Assembly (NCBI GenBank): GCA_006226225.1
Contig: SBHI01000016.1
Span: 1-6,186 of the forward strand
Reading direction: 5' to 3'
DNA from: Alphaproteobacteria bacterium
Lineage (GTDB): Bacteria > Pseudomonadota > Alphaproteobacteria > Micavibrionales > CSBR16-224
DNA: 6,186 nucleotides
The notes under the pieces are model-generated. The model was not told where the DNA came from. It made no database searches and was given only the letters and a program-made list of their open reading frames with translations. Both the position numbers and the translations under genes were made by a program. Below, piece by piece: positions 4,805 to 6,186 of the stretch; the first letter of the stretch is position 1; each line of letters opens with the position of its first letter.

Positions 4805-6186
4805 ATGCAAAAAGGCATGCCTGATCCGCGCGGCGCAAGCTGGGACGGACAGGGTGTCAATTTCGCCGTTTTTTCCGCCCATGCCGAAAAGATCGAACTC
4901 TGCCTGTATGATGACAGCGGCACGACGGAAATCGAACGTATTACCCTGACCGAGAAAACAGGCGATGTTTTCCATGCCTATATTGAAGGGCTGAAGCCGG
5001 GGCAGGTTTACGGATACCGTGCCCACGGGCCGGATGCCCCCCATACAGAACACCAGTTCAATGCCGACAAGCTGTTGCTGGATCCTTACGCCAAAGATAT
5101 CCTGCCGCCGCAAACGCAGGGCGATGTACCGAAATCCCGCGTTGCCGATACCTCATTTGACTGGCAGGGCGCGAAAAAGCCGCGCACACCCTGGCATAAA
5201 ACCGTCATTTACGAAGCGCACCCAAAAGGGCTGACCAAAACCCACCCCGATCTTGACGCGGATAAACGCGGCACCTATGCCGGTGTCGCCGCGCCGGAAA
5301 TGATTGCGCATTATAAAAAAATGGGCATTACCGCCGTCGAGCTGCTGCCCGTGCATACCCATGCTGATGAAACCCATCTGGAAAAACTGGGGAAAAGCAA
5401 TTACTGGGGTTATAACAGTGTCGGATTTTTTGCCGCCGAGCCGTCCTATGCGCAAGACCAAAAATCCGCCCTGACGGAATTCAAGGAAATGGTGCGGGAG
5501 CTACATAAAAACGGCATCGAGGTCATTCTGGATGTGGTCTATAACCATACCGGCGAAGGTAAGCTCGAAGACGGGCCGACATTGTGCTTTCGCGGTTTGG
5601 ATAACAAAAGCTATTACAAATTCGACCCGCAGAACCGCGGAAAATATGAAGATGTGACAGGCTGCGGCAATACGCTGGACATCACCCATCCGGAAGTGTT
5701 GAAAATGGTGCTGGATTCGCTGCGCTACTGGGTCGAGGAATGCGGCGTTGACGGATTCCGTTTCGATCTTGCCCCTGCTTTGGGGCGCGATGGCACGGGA
5801 TATAACAAAACCGCGCCGCTGTTTGAAGAGATTGCCAAAGACCCCGTCTTGTCCAAAGCGAAAATGATTGCCGAGCCCTGGGATGTCGGCTATGGCGGCT
5901 ATCAGCTTGGCAATTTTCCCGCCGGCTGCAAGGAATGGAACGACAATTTCCGCGATTCCGTGCGCCGTTTCTGGCGCGGAGACGATTACGCGGCGGGAGA
6001 TTTTGCCCATGCCATGACGGGCTCCAGCCGCGCCTTTGACCATAACGGACGCAAGCCGCAGGATACGATCAATTTCATCAGCGCCCATGACGGCTTTACG
6101 CTGGAAGATGTCGTCAGCTATAACGGCAAACATAATGACGCCAATGGTGAGCACAACCGCGACGGCCATAATGAAAATTACAGCGC
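4805..6186 (+). CDS. glgX: Glycogen debranching enzyme GlgX, N-terminal part (cut by window edge)
   Basis: GlgX (GH13 subfamily 11) hydrolyses alpha-1,6 branches of phosphorylase-trimmed glycogen in the cytoplasm. The visible 460 residues hold an N-terminal beta-sandwich (CBM48-like, about 8-100: DGQGVNFAVFSAHAEKIELCLYD) and most of the catalytic barrel. GH13 region I is DVVYNH (243-248), region II GFRFD with nucleophile Asp321, region III AEPWD with acid/base Glu357, and region IV SAHD with Asp429. SNYWGYN (198-204) and GCGNTLDITHP (286-296) are strong GlgX signatures. The remaining barrel and C-terminal domain lie beyond base 6186; the family is usually about 650-700 residues. The stretch joining the two domains (about 93-130) looks shorter than in E. 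coli GlgX. The start is uncertain: ATG 4805 best fits the family length, ATGs 4772, 4778 and 4817 are in frame, and AGGAGAG (4782-4788) sits rather far from 4805. No other glycogen gene is visible. Confidence 0.93.
   Translation, partial: MQKGMPDPRGASWDGQGVNFAVFSAHAEKIELCLYDDSGTTEIERITLTEKTGDVFHAYIEGLKPGQVYGYRAHGPDAPHTEHQFNADKLLLDPYAKDILPPQTQGDVPKSRVADTSFDWQGAKKPRTPWHKTVIYEAHPKGLTKTHPDLDADKRGTYAGVAAPEMIAHYKKMGITAVELLPVHTHADETHLEKLGKSNYWGYNSVGFFAAEPSYAQDQKSALTEFKEMVRELHKNGIEVILDVVYNHTGEGKLEDGPTLCFRGLDNKSYYKFDPQNRGKYEDVTGCGNTLDITHPEVLKMVLDSLRYWVEECGVDGFRFDLAPALGRDGTGYNKTAPLFEEIAKDPVLSKAKMIAEPWDVGYGGYQLGNFPAGCKEWNDNFRDSVRRFWRGDDYAAGDFAHAMTGSSRAFDHNGRKPQDTINFISAHDGFTLEDVVSYNGKHNDANGEHNRDGHNENYS

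Noticed and set aside
5501..6169. A 222-codon open frame on the minus strand, opposite glgX
   Set aside because: It overlaps the conserved GH13 regions of glgX in full, and its hydrophobic look comes from reading the reverse complement. No independent evidence supports it.

Overview
This window looks like an ordinary chromosomal stretch of a Gram-negative bacterium, most likely an alphaproteobacterium. The basis is the hslV-hslU order, HslV motifs typical of that class (TTILAVRKG, GDGQVSLGATVMK), a sigma32-type site before hslV, and inner-membrane and exported proteins. The order or genus cannot be fixed from the sequence. No RNA gene, CRISPR array, insertion sequence or phage gene was seen. 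Both outermost genes are cut by the window edges.

Layout: (1) Bases 1-1016, minus strand, hold two adjacent membrane-protein genes of unknown function. Each has its own TTGACA-type promoter. Their first membrane segment and the stretch after it share residues, so they look like diverged paralogues. (2) Bases 1017-1176 are a back-to-back promoter region between this pair and hslV, with a heat-shock (sigma32-like) site on the hslV side. (3) Bases 1177-3190, plus strand, are the hslV-hslU operon for the two-part ATP-dependent protease HslVU (ClpQY). HslU carries a charged N-terminal extension of about 40 residues. (4) Bases 3205-4098, minus strand, encode a lipase-class-3-like serine hydrolase that converges on hslU with a 14-base gap. 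(5) Bases 4181-4726, plus strand, encode a small exported DUF2147-type protein, divergent from the hydrolase. An inverted repeat with 17 paired bases per arm surrounds its start. (6) From 4805 to the right edge lies the first two thirds or so of a glycogen debranching enzyme (GlgX), with all three GH13 catalytic acids present.

The genes do not form one pathway. HslVU is a heat-shock protease, GlgX belongs to glycogen breakdown, and the others are envelope or hypothetical proteins. I found no convincing new multi-gene system. The points most worth checking are the paralogous membrane pair with matching promoters, the inverted repeat around the DUF2147 start, the HslU extension, and the cytoplasmic-looking hydrolase with a basic tail.
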